Source: Astrothelium macrocarpum (taxonomy: Eukaryota > Ascomycota > Dothideomycetes > Trypetheliales > Trypetheliaceae). From it: 64,000 nt of DNA. The notes beneath the pieces were generated by a model. The model did not search any database, was not told the origin of the DNA, and saw only the letters and a program-made list of their open reading frames with translations. Of the stretch, positions 23,264 through 35,299 are shown in pieces. Position numbers and translations under genes: made by a program. The stretch spans positions 310,001 to 374,000 of the forward strand of contig JAGEMR010000007.1 in assembly GCA_021030915.1 (NCBI GenBank), given 5' to 3'. Positions within the stretch are counted from its first letter, which is position 1. Each line of letters begins with the position of its first letter.

Positions 23264-23944
23264 GCTAAGAGAAAGAGTTTGAAACCACAAGGAATGCTGT
23301 AGAATGATGTTCGGAAATGCAAAAGGGATGAACGAAAGTATAGGCTAGCTTCAAAAGAACGCTCACCACCAGGGGGAGGTAGTTTCTATCGGATGGCTGT
23401 GGAACACTCCAAAAAACAACGAATTCGGGATAATCCTACTTCGGCTAGACCGCAGAGTTCGCCAGCCAATCGACGCCAACTCGACAGTCGATATCGACAT
23501 CATTTTTCTGATTTGACTGATTAGGTACGATCTCGGTCAGCCGACCCCGTCGAGCCCCACTACCTACCCCTCATCACTCACGTCGACGTATAATTGAGGG
23601 GCGGCAACATCTGCAGATGTAATGCGCGGACCGCGTATGAAGCTCCAGCTCGATAAAATGGACAGTACTACAAGCCTGTTTGGGCGCCCTAGCTTGCTCT
23701 ACTATGTCATGAAATCCTAGAGCGGTAGCTGTTCCAATAGTCCAACAATTACCCGATCTTTACCCTTGCAGTGCGTATCGTACAAGCAAGGCACTACATT
23801 AACCTGCGCCCAAGTAAGTTGCTCTCCCAACCAGTTGTCACTATCTTTGCGGGAACCTGCTTTCATAATTGGTTGCTATCAGTCGTTCGCGTCACTTCAT
23901 TTCTATGTAATGCTGGACGTAGGGAAACATTAACATTATTCGTA
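23264..23944. promoter_or_regulatory. Divergent promoter of FMO and SDR genes with paired CGG motifs
   Basis: The 681-bp region separates the starts of the FMO (-) and SDR (+) genes. It holds CGG-N5-CCG at 23442-23452 and CGG-N4-CCG at 23534-23543; the second is extended to TCGG-N4-CCGA. Inverted CGG triplets are the usual recognition form of fungal Zn2Cys6 activators. No Zn2Cys6 gene is in the window. The motif match is seen; co-regulation is inferred. Confidence 0.4.
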
Positions 23945-25040
23945 ATGTCAACTCCCCTCATTTCTAACCGACTCGAGTCCCGAGTCACCGTCATCACAGG
24001 CGCGTCCTCTGGCTTGGGACGTGCCATAGCCATTTCCTTCGCCGCCAATGGCGCTCATCCCATTATTTGTGCAGACTTACGGCCTGACCCTCGTGGTGAT
24101 TGGGGTGTTGCTGAAGCCGATGTTACCACACATGATTTGATCTGCAAACGATACGGAGAGGGAAAGGCGGTTTTCATCAAAACCGACGTCACCGTTGCAG
24201 CAGAGGTAGAGAACTTGATAAAGCAGGGCACTGAGGTTGGTGGAGGCAGGATAGACGTGTACGATTTTACTTGTTGAAAAAGCGTCAGGGAATCAACTGT
24301 GAATATTAGCTGATGTCGTCCTATATCAACGCAGAATGATCAACAACGCCGGCACTGGTGGCACAGAAACCGCGGGCAAGATCCATGTCATGTCCGAGGA
24401 CGTCTGGGATTTCACAATGTAAGAACCGTATCAATATCTGTTCCCTTGCTTCCTCTTCACACCATCTACCTGGGCACTCGGCTTACAGCATGCCATCCAA
24501 TTAGGAAACTTAATACTCGTTCCGTCTATCTTGGTTGTAAATATGCCATCTCCCAATTTCTCAACCAACCGGCCCACCCTTCTGGGCACCGGGGCTGGAT
24601 CATCAACACGGCCTCCATGCTTGGACTTATAGGCTTGCAACCGGGTGCTGGCGCATACTGCGCAAGCAAGGGTGCAGTAGTACTATTGACGAAACAAATT
24701 GCTGTCGAATACGCTGTTGACAAGATTCACTGCAATTGTCTTTGCCCTGGATGTAAGCGGACTCTCGCTTTCCAATGACAGGTTCCGGGTGATGGAGAAT
24801 CTGTCATTAATTGGACGATTGTGTGATCGTTACTAAGACTGTACAGACCTACGCACCCCAATGACGGCGCCTATATATGAGAACAAGACAGTAAGAGATG
24901 GGATCAATGCACTGACGCCTTGGGGCGATTGGGGCTCAGCGGATGATGTGGCTAAGTGTGCGGTATTTTTGGCAAGTGATGATGCAGCGTACGTGACGGG
25001 ACATCCGTTGGTCATCGATGGAGGTTACACAGCACAATAG
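23945..25040 (+). CDS. Short-chain dehydrogenase/reductase (classical SDR)
   Basis: NAD(P)-dependent oxidoreductase. Exons: 23945-24258, 24335-24418, 24505-24752, 24847-25040, with introns of 76, 86 and 94 nt, giving 279 aa, a normal classical SDR size. The cofactor motif TGASSGLG is at residues 18-25 and NNAG at 108-111. The catalytic residues are S170 (NTASMLG), Y184 and K188 (YCASK), followed by CLCPG and the C-terminal VTGHPLVIDGGYTAQ. These are glucose-1-dehydrogenase/3-oxoacyl-ACP-reductase-like signatures and do not fix the substrate. ADLRPD after strand 2 suggests NAD(H) preference, because the acidic residue there usually excludes NADP; this is inferred. It is divergent from the FMO gene, suggesting they act in one pathway. 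Confidence 0.93.
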
Positions 25041-25292
25041 GACCTTCGAGCAGACCTTGGATCAGATAGGTGCGAACGTTTTGGGTAGCTTCAAACGCAG
25101 CACCTCATTTGCCGAAGCTGAAAAGTCACATTGAGGACTCTTGCAGATGTCATGGTGAAGCATTAAATGCGATGATTAGCAAAGGACAATATAGCTCTCG
25201 TGTCAACTCGTAGAAACTCCGCTCTTCGCTCCAAATCGTTGTTGCAGAGAAAACTTCACAAAAATCCGACCATATCAGGGGGCTTACTCCTG

Positions 25293-26670
25293 TCAAATGA
25301 AACTTATGCCTCCTTGTCCCCTCTCTGAATCTACCTTCCCCTCCCCCTCACTATTGCTTCTCGACCCCGAACTTTCGCTATTGTTTCGCCCACCCTCAAC
25401 ATCAAACCAAGTCGTCTTCACAATCCCTCCCTCTCCTGGACCAATATCGCCCCGCAAACCCTCCATTGCAAAACCTTCTTCCCCTGATCCAACCACCCGC
25501 CGCCTCTCCACTTCCACTTGGGCCGTATGCCTCGCTGCCCTCGTCCCCCCAACATCGGGTTTCACTCCTGGTTGCATTAGCTCCCTTGCTAAATGCACTT
25601 TGTCCTCGAACTCTTCAATGTTTTTACCGTTCGCATCCTCTGCATGGGCTTCCGAAGGATGAAAGCTACGTGCAGATGCATACGAGTGCAGCGTTGAGCT
25701 CAGAACCCGGTAACCCGGGCGAAGGGCAGGGATGGAGGCCGCAACGATGCCGACGCAGACTTCCCAAGAACGGTAGTACCAATTAGGGACAGACTCCCAT
25801 GTTGGATCTTGGTTTACGTTTTCGTAATTGAGGACAGTGCGGACAATGCAAAAGGAAGCAGTGCTGAGGGATTGCATGTCAGTAAGGGAGTCGGACGTAA
25901 CGGGGTATGAAGAGGGAAGGGTACGAGAAGACATACATCAGACCGAGAGCCATGAGACAGCAGAGTCCTACTTTGATACGCATTGAGATCTGAACTTTCC
26001 AGAGGAGAACAATGGGGAAAAGCGCCAGCATGAAATCAGATATGATAGAAATGAGAGCCTGGGAGATGATAATACGTTGAAGTTGGGCATAAGTAAAGCA
26101 TTCGGCTGGGATGTTTGTATTCCATGCACCGGCGATGGGATTGCATTGGAAGATCCAGAGAAAGGTCAGGACAGCGTTGCTGACGATAAGACCTAGGATT
26201 GTCCCCTGAATTGGCCGTATATATATCTTCTCAACTGGGATACGCAGAAGGAAAAAGCAGATAGATAATTTGTTGAACATCAGTGTTTGAAATGTCTGGA
26301 TCCATTCGCCATACGAGTATTTTTGGAATTCGATGAAGTGCCATTCGCTTAGACATTCTTTATGCTTTCCAAACCCGTAATGGAGTTGAACGATAACCAA
26401 ACCGCAACCTACAATGATGCCAAGAGTAGCTGCAACGATAGTCTGTAGTTCATAAGCAATGATTTCTCTGGAAAAACATGGTGGATCCGTTGAAGTGCCT
26501 ACATAGTCATCCCAACCAACTTTCCGTACAATCCATATGCGGACACCGAGACGAAGAAACGTGACGAAGCTTGCAAAAATGGTCACAACTAAAGTGGTAA
26601 CCAGCATTCCAGGCATACGACTGATACTACATTGCGAAACCGGCCCCACGTTGTTACCAGCATTTTCCAT
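25293..26670 (-). CDS. Integral membrane protein with fungal rhodopsin-like 7-TM domain (B)
   Basis: Exons on the minus strand: 26670-26503, 26442-25937, 25863-25293, with introns of 60 and 73 nt, giving 414 aa. Seven hydrophobic segments cover residues ~20-290. Family features include VRIWIVRKVGWDDY after the first segment, HYGFGKH in the loop, a Lys/Phe-rich FNKLSICFFLLRI, FQCNPIAGAW and DFMLALFPIVLLWKVQIS, then DPTWESVPNWYYRSWEVCVGI. Compared with the first rhodopsin-like protein in the window it keeps the more canonical loop motifs. The ~120-residue cytosolic tail is rich in Glu, Arg, Gly and Ser. It is of the PTH11-adjacent fungal family, mostly uncharacterised. Its 3' end lies only 252 bp from the SDR gene's 3' end (convergent). 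Confidence 0.85.
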
Positions 26671-29437
26671 GATGGGTTGTTCAGATGCACTGACGAGAAT
26701 GCCAAAACCACTAGAGCTTTGGGTATGCCCTGCAGAAATGCACGTTTTTTAAAGAAAAGTAAGTCGTGCTTGGAATGAATTGGAAATGAGGTCCAACTAT
26801 GACAAGAGCTGGACCTTCGCCTACCTATTGGAGAGACAGTACAGACGCCGTCATGGTGTATAGTGCTGTTGGTGCAAGACATCGCAGCCTAAGCCAAACT
26901 ACGGCAGCGTATGACAGCAGCCCAAAATTGAGAGCAGAACGGAAATGCATGCTGACAAGGGGAGATTCCCATCGAAGATTGATCGAAATGTACGAGGTAA
27001 AAAGACAAGCATCCAGAAACATCGATTCCATCCGATGCACCGGTCAAGCCAGGAACTCGAAGCGCAGCTATGACGCATTCCTACAAGAGTCTTAGAAAGT
27101 CACAGCCTAAGCTAATCAGCTAATCAGATATGGCCCCATTCAAGATTGTCCAGTTGAGAAAACGCAGAATCACTGCAGCAAGACAGCTCGGCTGTGTCCG
27201 CAGCGCATTCATCTTCCCGTCGTGTTGCTATGGTAGACTAATCTTGGACCCCAATATAGACTTTGCTCGATTTGGGGAACCGAACCCGCGTCTGACGTGT
27301 GTGGACGGGACAGAACATTAGCTTTGTTGGTGGCGCTTTCGAGTACTTTGAGTTGAAAGCATCACTACCATACCCAGCATCATTGATAGGAGCACGGCAG
27401 AGTCCTCAGAAAGCTCGTCTATTTCAGGGGGGCTAGTTGACGTTGACACCGCGATGTATCTCCATATCGACGATTTACGTCCTGAGATGATGCTGTTCAG
27501 CCGCAGACTCCAAATGCAGAAGCATTTACGATTACCCAGTTGAGGAAATGTGTGGCTGTCACAGTATCAGCTCATCAAAGACTATCCGACCGGTCAAGCC
27601 TTCTCACTGCTTCGTTTGTAGCCTCATTGAAAAGTAACGAGTACAAAGTTTATTGCAATTATCGCTCCGGTGGCTCCCATCCTAGCTGTCACATCATGCA
27701 CGAAGCTCTTGTAAGCAGTGATAACATGTGTTTCGATGAAGGGTTGGTAATAGAGTCATTTGGTGCCTTCGACTCTCTCAAACTCTGTGCAGGTAGAAAA
27801 AGGAGTGTCCAGGTCAGTTACCATATCTTTACCTGATGCTGATAGGCTGCCCTACAAGCAATACTAGCTTATTCAACATCTTTGAGCTAAATCGCATGGT
27901 ATGCTAACATCAACATGGATAATCTCCATCCAGTAGATACTCCGAATTGCTATCTATATAAAATACAATCCCTATCGCCATGGAATATAATACGTGGAAA
28001 TTGGATCTAATCAGACGGCAAGATTGATGGCAAGGCTGATTAAGGGCGATAGCATAATACAATTCTCATGATTAGTGCAATTAGTGGTGCATTTATTGAA
28101 GATATTCTCTGAGTCGCTCCACTGGTTACGCATTCGTGGTCCCCATGGAGTCTGTCGAATGCAAAAGTTCATTAGCTTGTCAGTGGTGGTTTGTTTCTTC
28201 AGATATTCTCCGCCAATCTGTTACCAATCTATGCTCGCGATTGCCGTCCTCTTCCTGTTCTCTATCAATTCATTTGTTTTCGCCAGGATGCAAAAGATGA
28301 ACGAGGCTGGTCTCGGCAATCTCACAAGCAACTCCGGTCATTGATCATCACAGGAAATCTATCCCATTTCTCTCCACCTCTGAGAAATAACGTGTAAGCG
28401 TACAGCACCGAGACTGGTATTTTAACGGGGAATACCTATGCATGTTCTCATGCGAAACAAAGGTCCATGCGTGCTATCGTTAATGCTCTATGAGCTTCGC
28501 CAATGGCCAAGATCAATAGACGATACTGCAATTGCTGAGCGTCTGACATCCTTACAAAGTTGTCCAAAACACGGAAAGCAATTATACCGGACCTTCAGCT
28601 TTCAGCAAGACTCTACTTCTTGTCTATGATCTTGACGGTTCCTACTCTCAACAATTACGCTGGTGAGAATGCAATGAAGGCACGGAAAGGCACCTTCAAT
28701 GTATTGTCTGGTAGGATCTGGAAGGCGTATATCAAGCTCTCCCACCAAATTACTGAGCTTGAAGGAATGATCTCGGCGTCTCGCTACGACAGCATCAATG
28801 ATCTGAAGAAATCAACCACCCTTGGCATACATACGTCTACTCCAAGCCCATTTAAGACTCCAAGTTCCGGTGTGCTCTCGATAAGAAACCAGAAAAACGA
28901 ATGAGTAAGCGCTCCGGGAATTCCACGTGAATTAATCGGTTATCCATCGTTTCTTTGAGCTATACTAGCTTATCAGCTCCAATTGCTTTGCTCGGATCTG
29001 CAGCTGTAAACCATTTCTAGGTTGCAGGGAACTAGCTGTCTTCCTAGTAAGTGAATGCGATGAAGCTTATCAGGAAGATCGAACTTAGAGTAAGTTCATC
29101 TATATCAGTCACCCAGAATCCTGAAAAAGAAAACCCTTTCTGGAGGCGGATCTGCCGACGTAATGTTACCAATAGTTCCTGAAGGAGCCTTATGGTGTGG
29201 AGCTGCTCATCATCTGAGCTTGATATGCATTGCAGCTGATGTTGTGTCATCTTGTTATTGGTCGGCAACGGTCATTTAGGGTTACACAACATAGCTACCG
29301 TGTTTGAGTTTCTACTGCTTAAAAACCAAATGAGTTATAGGTTGAAGTAAGACATTAGCCCGTTCTCTGAGGTGAGTTTCCTTTCATCATATGATTGCAT
29401 CCAAGATAGTTTGGACTGCATTTTCAACACTTGGGAC
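26671..29437. other. Gene-poor region
   Basis: About 2.8 kb. Short open frames (up to 114 codons, for example 28560-28904 plus) show no domain, signal peptide or convincing splice model. It includes the promoters of the rhodopsin-like gene B (left) and the zinc-finger gene (right). No transposase, reverse transcriptase or terminal repeats were noticed. Confidence 0.45.
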
Positions 29438-30385
29438 ATGATGAAGACTAAGTGTGAAGCTTGCAATCGAACTTTCGGTGGTAAAGAGGCATTAAAGCAG
29501 CACTTGCAAGACTCGCCGGTACACGCTTCTCCGTCCTTCGACTGTGAGATCTGCAACCGATCCTTCGGCAGCAATGAGGCTTTGGAGCAACATTTGCGAG
29601 ACTCACCTGTGCATGCTACGTCTTATCACTGTGAACCCTGCAATCGAATTTTCGGCAGTGAGGAGGCTCTAGAGCAACACCTGCGAGACTCACCCGTACA
29701 TGCCTCGCCGGCCTTCGACTGTAAGACTTACAATCGATCCTTCGGCGGCAAGCAAGCTTTAGAGCAGCACCTACGATATTCCCCAGTTCACCAAAATGTT
29801 TCAGATACCCCTTTGGATACTTTCTTCCGCTCTTTCCCGACCTTTAATTATGATCCGTCTCTACCACCAGCTACGTCGTACGCTAACTTGCAAGAACTCA
29901 AAGGTTGGAAGCGTGGCGATCCCGCGTCGAAAGATGCATGGAGTAGATACCAAGATGCATTGGAAAGTGAACTGCATATGTGGTATGGTGCAGAGAATGA
30001 TTTAACTGCGTGGCACGTGCTTTGTCGTGCGATTGGTGTTGAGCCGCTCCCACAAACGTGTGGGCAGTGCGAGAAAGTACGACCCCGTCATACAAGACCC
30101 GCCGCATCTTACTAACTCTGTTTATAGGCCGCGCGAAGGACTCATGTCAATATTGTTGATCTGATTCAGTGGGGACGGAGGCGTGGAGACACCAAGGAAA
30201 GAGTGCAGACCTTTCAAAATGTGGCAGAGTTGCGAGCCTATACCAAGAGGACTGGCAAGGTATTCAGCAATACATTCGATCAAGAAAACGGCAACGTTGT
30301 TCTGAGGCATTTGCTTCGGAAGATCTTTCGAACAAAACTTGTAACACAAATTAGGAACTGGAGTGACGATGAGATGCCGCTATAG
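29438..30385 (+). CDS. C2H2-type zinc-finger protein with tandem fingers and conserved fungal C-terminal domain
   Basis: Exons 29438-30076 and 30128-30385, intron 51 nt, giving 298 aa; ATG at 29441 is an alternative start. Residues 1-125 hold four tandem units of 29-30 aa with spacing C-x2-C-x12-H-x6-H: C-EAC, C-EIC and C-EPC in the first three, each followed by SFG/TFG and LxQHLxDSPVH. The fourth reads CKTYN, so its second Cys is replaced by Tyr and it should not bind zinc normally. The C-terminal half (KGWKRGDPASKDAWSRYQ, WYGAENDLTAWHVLCRAIG, CGQCEKAARRTHVNIVDL, VVLRHLLRKIF) resembles a conserved domain I recall from other fungal finger proteins. The function is unknown; nucleic-acid binding is inferred from the fingers. 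Confidence 0.82.
29453..29790 (+). repeat. Tandem ~90-bp repeats encoding the zinc fingers
   Basis: Four units begin with TGT at 29453, 29543, 29630 and 29720, spaced 90, 87 and 90 bp. Units 2-4 are very similar at the DNA level (for example GACTC-CCNGTNCATGC at unit ends), pointing to relatively recent duplication. The fourth unit carries AAG TAC in place of GAG/GAA and TGC. Confidence 0.8.
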
Positions 30386-30949
30386 AATCTTGAGTTTCCG
30401 ACGTTGGAGGGGACGCAAGGCGCACGGTCCGGACCAGAGATCTGAGCTGTTGATTAGTCGGCCCATACAGTCTGGTTCTGCTGGCATACACGTGTAAGGT
30501 ACAGTAACGGACTCCTACATTACTTCATAGTGTCCAGACTATTATTTTGCTCATGGTCTACGCATTCTAGGCTTTCCAATTTGTTCATTTTGGTGTTCTT
30601 GTCCACTGTAATCCTTGCACATGTTTTCCTTTATTACCGCCTAATCTTCTATTTCACCCGGTACTTCCCCGCGTTAGCACCTCTCATTTAAGGTACAACC
30701 ATTTCCACCACTCGAAGACCCTGCATGTGTCCCTGGCTGTGACCCTGCATGGAAAAAAATGAATCTAATTAATTAAATGGACATAAAGTCAAATTCGTGC
30801 GATGCATCGGTTGTCATCTGATGCAACCTTCCGGACAATCTCTGAACACCGAAATCACAATGGCAGCCAAGCTATATGTACGCAACGCGCCCAATGCTCT
30901 GCTTGGGCTCGCTGGAGACTTTGAGATACCTGTTCCATGATCCTTCGCT
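30386..30949. other. Intergenic region upstream of GH74
   Basis: About 560 bp between the zinc-finger gene and the GH74 gene, both on the plus strand. It holds the GH74 promoter. One SYGGRG-type motif (CCCCGC, reverse, at 30667) is present; a single copy is weak evidence for CreA control. Confidence 0.45.
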
Positions 30950-33334
30950 ATGTTTTTGATCTCAGTCCTCAATATCGGCATTGCATCTTCCGCTCTTGCG
31001 AATGCCTACACGTGTAAGTGAGCCTCTTGACTGATAGATGTTTGCCTTTCGAGCTGAGTCACTTTAGGGAATAATGTAAAGACTGGTGGAGGAGGGGGTT
31101 TCACCCCAGGTATTGTCTTCAACACTGGCACGAAAGGTGTTGCCTACGCTCGCACCGACATTGGCGGGCTATACAAGCTCAATTCGGACGACAGTTGGAC
31201 TCCTTTGACTGATTGGGTAAACACAAGTGATTGGTGAGTTTTTAAACCGAAGCCCATTGCAGAGCTAATTTCTTCAAGGAATAATTGGGGAATTGATGCT
31301 GTTGCATCGGATGCTCTCAATTCAGACAATGTCTACGCTGCAGTTGGCATGTACACTAACAGCTGGTAAGTGAACGGATACTCTGATGCATGTATCAATT
31401 GCTAAGAACTGCAGGGACCCATCTAACGGGGCAATAATTCGAAGCAACAATGCTGGCACAACGTGGTCTAAGACTCCGCTTCCTTTTAAAGTTGGTGGCA
31501 ATATGCCGGGACGAGGCATGGGAGAGAGACTTGCAGTTGATCCTAAGCTCAGCAGTACACTCTACTTTGGTGCTCGCAGTGGGCATGGTCTTTGGAAAAG
31601 CACTGATTCCGGTGTGACGTGGTCAAATGTGACCAACTTCCCTAACGTCGGTAAGTTTTTGGTCGCAAGTCTAGTATCAGTCGAATCTAAGTCATGTAAG
31701 GGAACTACGTTGCAAATGCATCCGATTCAACCGGGTACGAAAGCGACAATCAGGGGATTGCGTGGGTAACTTTTGATTCAAACTCTACGACAGTTAATGG
31801 CGCGACTTCTACTATTTTTGTTGGGGTTGCAGATATTGCCAATCCTGTGTATGTCTCTACAGACGCCGGGTCATCTTGGTCACGCGTAACTGGGCAACCA
31901 ACTGGGTTCCTCCCGCACAAAGGCAAGCTATCGCCTCTGGAACGCGCCCTTTACATCAGTTACTCGGACGGAAGCGGACCGTACGACGGTACAAACGGTA
32001 GTGTTTGGCGCTATGACATCACAGCAAGCACTTGGCAAGATATCAGTCCCGGCGTTGACCCCTACTATGGCTATGGTGGTTTAGCTGTCGATCTTCAAAG
32101 GCCTGGAACGATCATGGTAGCGACACTGAATAGCTGGTACCCTGATGCCATCATTTGGCGAAGTAACAACAGCGGCTCATCTTGGACTCCCATCTGGGAA
32201 TGGACGGATTATCCAAACGAAAATTTTTACTATGGCATGACCAATACCAACGCTCCTTGGATCCCTGACGTCCATGATATCAATACCAAAACAATCGGTT
32301 GGATGATTGAGTCGCTTGAGATTGATCCGTTCGACTCAAACCATTGGCTGTATGGAACCGGGCTTTCGGTGTATGGTGGCCACGATCTCCTCAACTGGGA
32401 CACTGTGCATAATGTCAGCATCGCCGTCCTCGCGAACGGCATCGAAGAAACGTCTGTTCAAGCACTTCTCGCTCCTCCTGGCGAATCTCTCATAAGTGCA
32501 CTGGGCGATATTGGTGGTTTCGTACATACTAGCTTAACAACTCCGCCGTCGGCTGAATTACCCTACTTCACAACATCGACCTCACTCGATTACGCTGGTC
32601 AAGTGCCCAAGACTCTTGTCCTCACTGGTGATGATTCTGATGGTTCCGCAATTCAAATCGCCCTGAGCTACGATGCCGGCAACACCTGGAGTCTTGATTA
32701 CGGTGCCTCGGCATCCCTTTACGGTGGTGATGCCGTCCTGAATGCTGCAGCAGATACGGTTCTATGGTCAACAGCCGCCAGCGGCGTCCAGGTCTCGCAG
32801 TACACAAATTCCTTCACCACGGTATCTAGTCTGCCGTCCGGCGCCGCGGTGGCTTCGGACAAGGTCAATACGACTGTTTTCTACGGTGGCAGTGCCGGCT
32901 CTTTCTACATCTCCCGAGATACGGGTCATACATTCACGTCTCTAGGGGCACTTGGCTCTTCCTCTGCTATCAACAAGATCGTAGCAAATCCCAGCGTTGC
33001 AGGCGATGTTTGGGTATCGACGGATAAGGGACTCTTCCATAGCACCAATTACGGGACATCATTCACCAATATTTCCGGGCCGAGCGAAGGTTACGCGTTC
33101 GCGTTAGGAAAAGGCAGCAATACGTACGGATACAATCTCTTCGGCTTCTTTGTGATCAACGGCGTGACGGCTTTGTTCGAGAGCGAAGATATGGGCACGA
33201 CTTGGGCCGAGATCAGTGACAGCGCTCATGGCTTCGGAAGCGCGGCTAGCAATCCTGTGACAGCGAGCCTGGATACTGAGGGGCTTGTATATATTGGGAC
33301 AAACGGGCGGGGTATATTCTACGGTACGCCGTAG
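30950..33334 (+). CDS. Secreted xyloglucanase / oligoxyloglucan hydrolase, GH74
   Basis: Cleaves the beta-1,4-glucan backbone of xyloglucan outside the cell. Exons: 30950-31013, 31068-31233, 31279-31365, 31415-31650, 31701-33334, with introns of 54, 45, 49 and 50 nt, giving 728 aa. Residues 1-18 look like a signal peptide (ISVLNIGIASSALANA). The tandem seven-bladed propellers typical of GH74 show as repeated Asp-box-like segments: STDSGVTWSN, STDAGSSWSR, RSNNSGSSWTP, SYDAGNTWSL, SRDTGHTFTS and SEDMGTTWAE. The motif ARTDIGGLYKL near residue 50 contains the Asp (about D52) used as a catalytic acid in the family. No C-terminal cellulose-binding module is present. Endo- or reducing-end-specific action depends on a loop I cannot judge. 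Confidence 0.94.
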
Positions 33335-35299
33335 AGGACTTCAAGAAGATTAATGGCATGCTTGTGCCAAGTTCTTGTACATATGTCAATTCTCTGTATA
33401 TATGTCTTTTTTCCGCTGATTGTGAGGGAATTTTGTAGACGGTTGATATGAAGAAAATACGAAGATAGTGTCACTATTCCAAATTCATTATCTAATCAAC
33501 TGCATAACAGTCGAAGTGAATGATAATATGCACCTGGAGCTGAACTTTGAGTTTGAACATCATGTGCAACATGAGGCGGAGGCTAACCACTGAGTTTGAG
33601 TGAGATGATGACGCATTTCACTTGTCATCAGGACCAAAAGTGACCTCAAATGCGATTCCTGATCAGTTTGATTGATACGGAACTTTGGCGAGCGCTGCCC
33701 TGCATTGTTTGGTGGCCACGATTCAGCTCTGATGCAATATCCTAGTAGTTCTGCCTTACAGATGATACTCCCAGCTCCCGTGTGTCATTTGCATTCGTAG
33801 GCGCATGTTGTGCGTCAAGTTCTGCGGACCTTTCTGCGTTTAACTCCCTTTGCTCAAATCCAATACGAATTTCATGCGGCGGCTGATCTAGATCTGGCAA
33901 TCTCGCTTTCTCCTCAGGTCTGGTGTCGTTCGACTCATGGCCTTTCTTTGTTTGTTGCCGTCGCCATCGTCGCAGAATAAACTGTCCAAGCGCAACTACT
34001 ATAACTATGCCACATAAAGCACGCACCCGCAATGCCAAGGATTGTTCTGCCTGCCGCGTGATACGGTTTGGAGACAGCTACGTTTGGATCTGCTAAGTGT
34101 GTTGTCTGTGTACCGTTCAGCGGGCCAGTTGCCAATATGGAATGATACCGCTTTCCTGATGCACTAATTGCACGGATAGAGCCAACGAAGCAATATAACA
34201 GTCCGGTGTTAGCGTTTTATCAATGCCTAAGGAGCCGGAAACTGAATTGGAAAGCGTCATGAGACTGATTGAATCTATTGTGGTATTAGAAAGCCTCATG
34301 ATTGAGGGAAAACTTTGTCCCCAATTTGGGGTTCTGTGGCCAGCTTTAAGCATGCTCGCTTTGGCGAAGGTCGACGAGGTGTTGTCGATGTACACTATGA
34401 TATCGTAAACCAGTAGGATGCCTTGGAGCCTCGATAACAAGGGAATCCTATATCGTGATCGACAATATCAGCGTTAGACTTCGGCAATGAAACGAGACGG
34501 TCGAAAGCGCCCACCGGTTACTTCAGACCTGAACATTTCCAGAACGTCTCCATCACAATCGTACCAGTTTCCTCTGAATAGATTACGTGTTCATGGTGGT
34601 CTCAAGCCGTGCAATAAATGCATTCGATCCCATGTTCGTCACGTGTGATGACGTTGAAAAAGAGGCACATATGTGGCACGCCGCTTAGGCAGGAACTTTA
34701 AAACTTCTCATGGTCTTGCGGTGAGCACAGCTTCATATCGGAAACGAGGCGTATCGAAACTGTCTCTTAGTCTCGTTCCACGTCTGTGAAATGTCATTGC
34801 TATATCAATGGACCTGTACCCAGAAAGGATGCTTCGCAGATTGAGTGTAGGGAAAGCATCGGTGTTATTGGAGACAGATAAATCATTTCTTATTAGTAAC
34901 TGAAACCTTGTTACAGCACCCACCACATCGCTCAAAGCTGGCAAACAACACACAGCTGCTGGAGATTGAGCGAACAACACGCTCGGACGATCATCTTGCA
35001 CGCGTGGGATCGTCTTTGTTCGATTGTGCAGCAGATTGTACAGAACAGGAGGTGCGAAGAATCTTGATGTGCGACGCAAGTTTAGCTATTCCTATTTCGG
35101 TAGTGGAGTCAACAGGTTTTCAAGCCTCACCACCATCACACCTGTGAGTCATAAGGAGTCTGGTCTGTAGTCCTCAACGCTCAATTTCAACTCAATGATG
35201 GCGCTTTCGCTGTGCCTCCCGACAGTTATACAGTGTTTGTAAATCGCGCTAACAATCCGCACTATCGTCCAAAACTCCCAATCCTTTACTGAACTCACC
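33335..35299. other. Mostly non-coding region with one possible degenerate membrane-protein gene
   Basis: About 2 kb. The right part is the promoter of the MFS transporter gene. On the minus strand, 33742-34070 encodes one hydrophobic helix (CGIVIVVALGQFILRR) with a charged tail. An adjacent frame continues upstream (AAGRTILGIAGAC) but I found no splice that joins them, so a frameshifted relic is possible. The 107-codon frame at 34117-34440 minus has no recognisable content. Confidence 0.35.

Noticed and set aside
29453..29790. Regular ~90-bp repeats as a possible CRISPR or satellite array
   Set aside because: They are in frame and encode zinc-finger units inside a gene of a eukaryote.
34117..34440. 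A 107-codon minus-strand frame as an exon of the possible membrane protein
   Set aside because: I could not join it in phase to the membrane segment with an intron of normal size.
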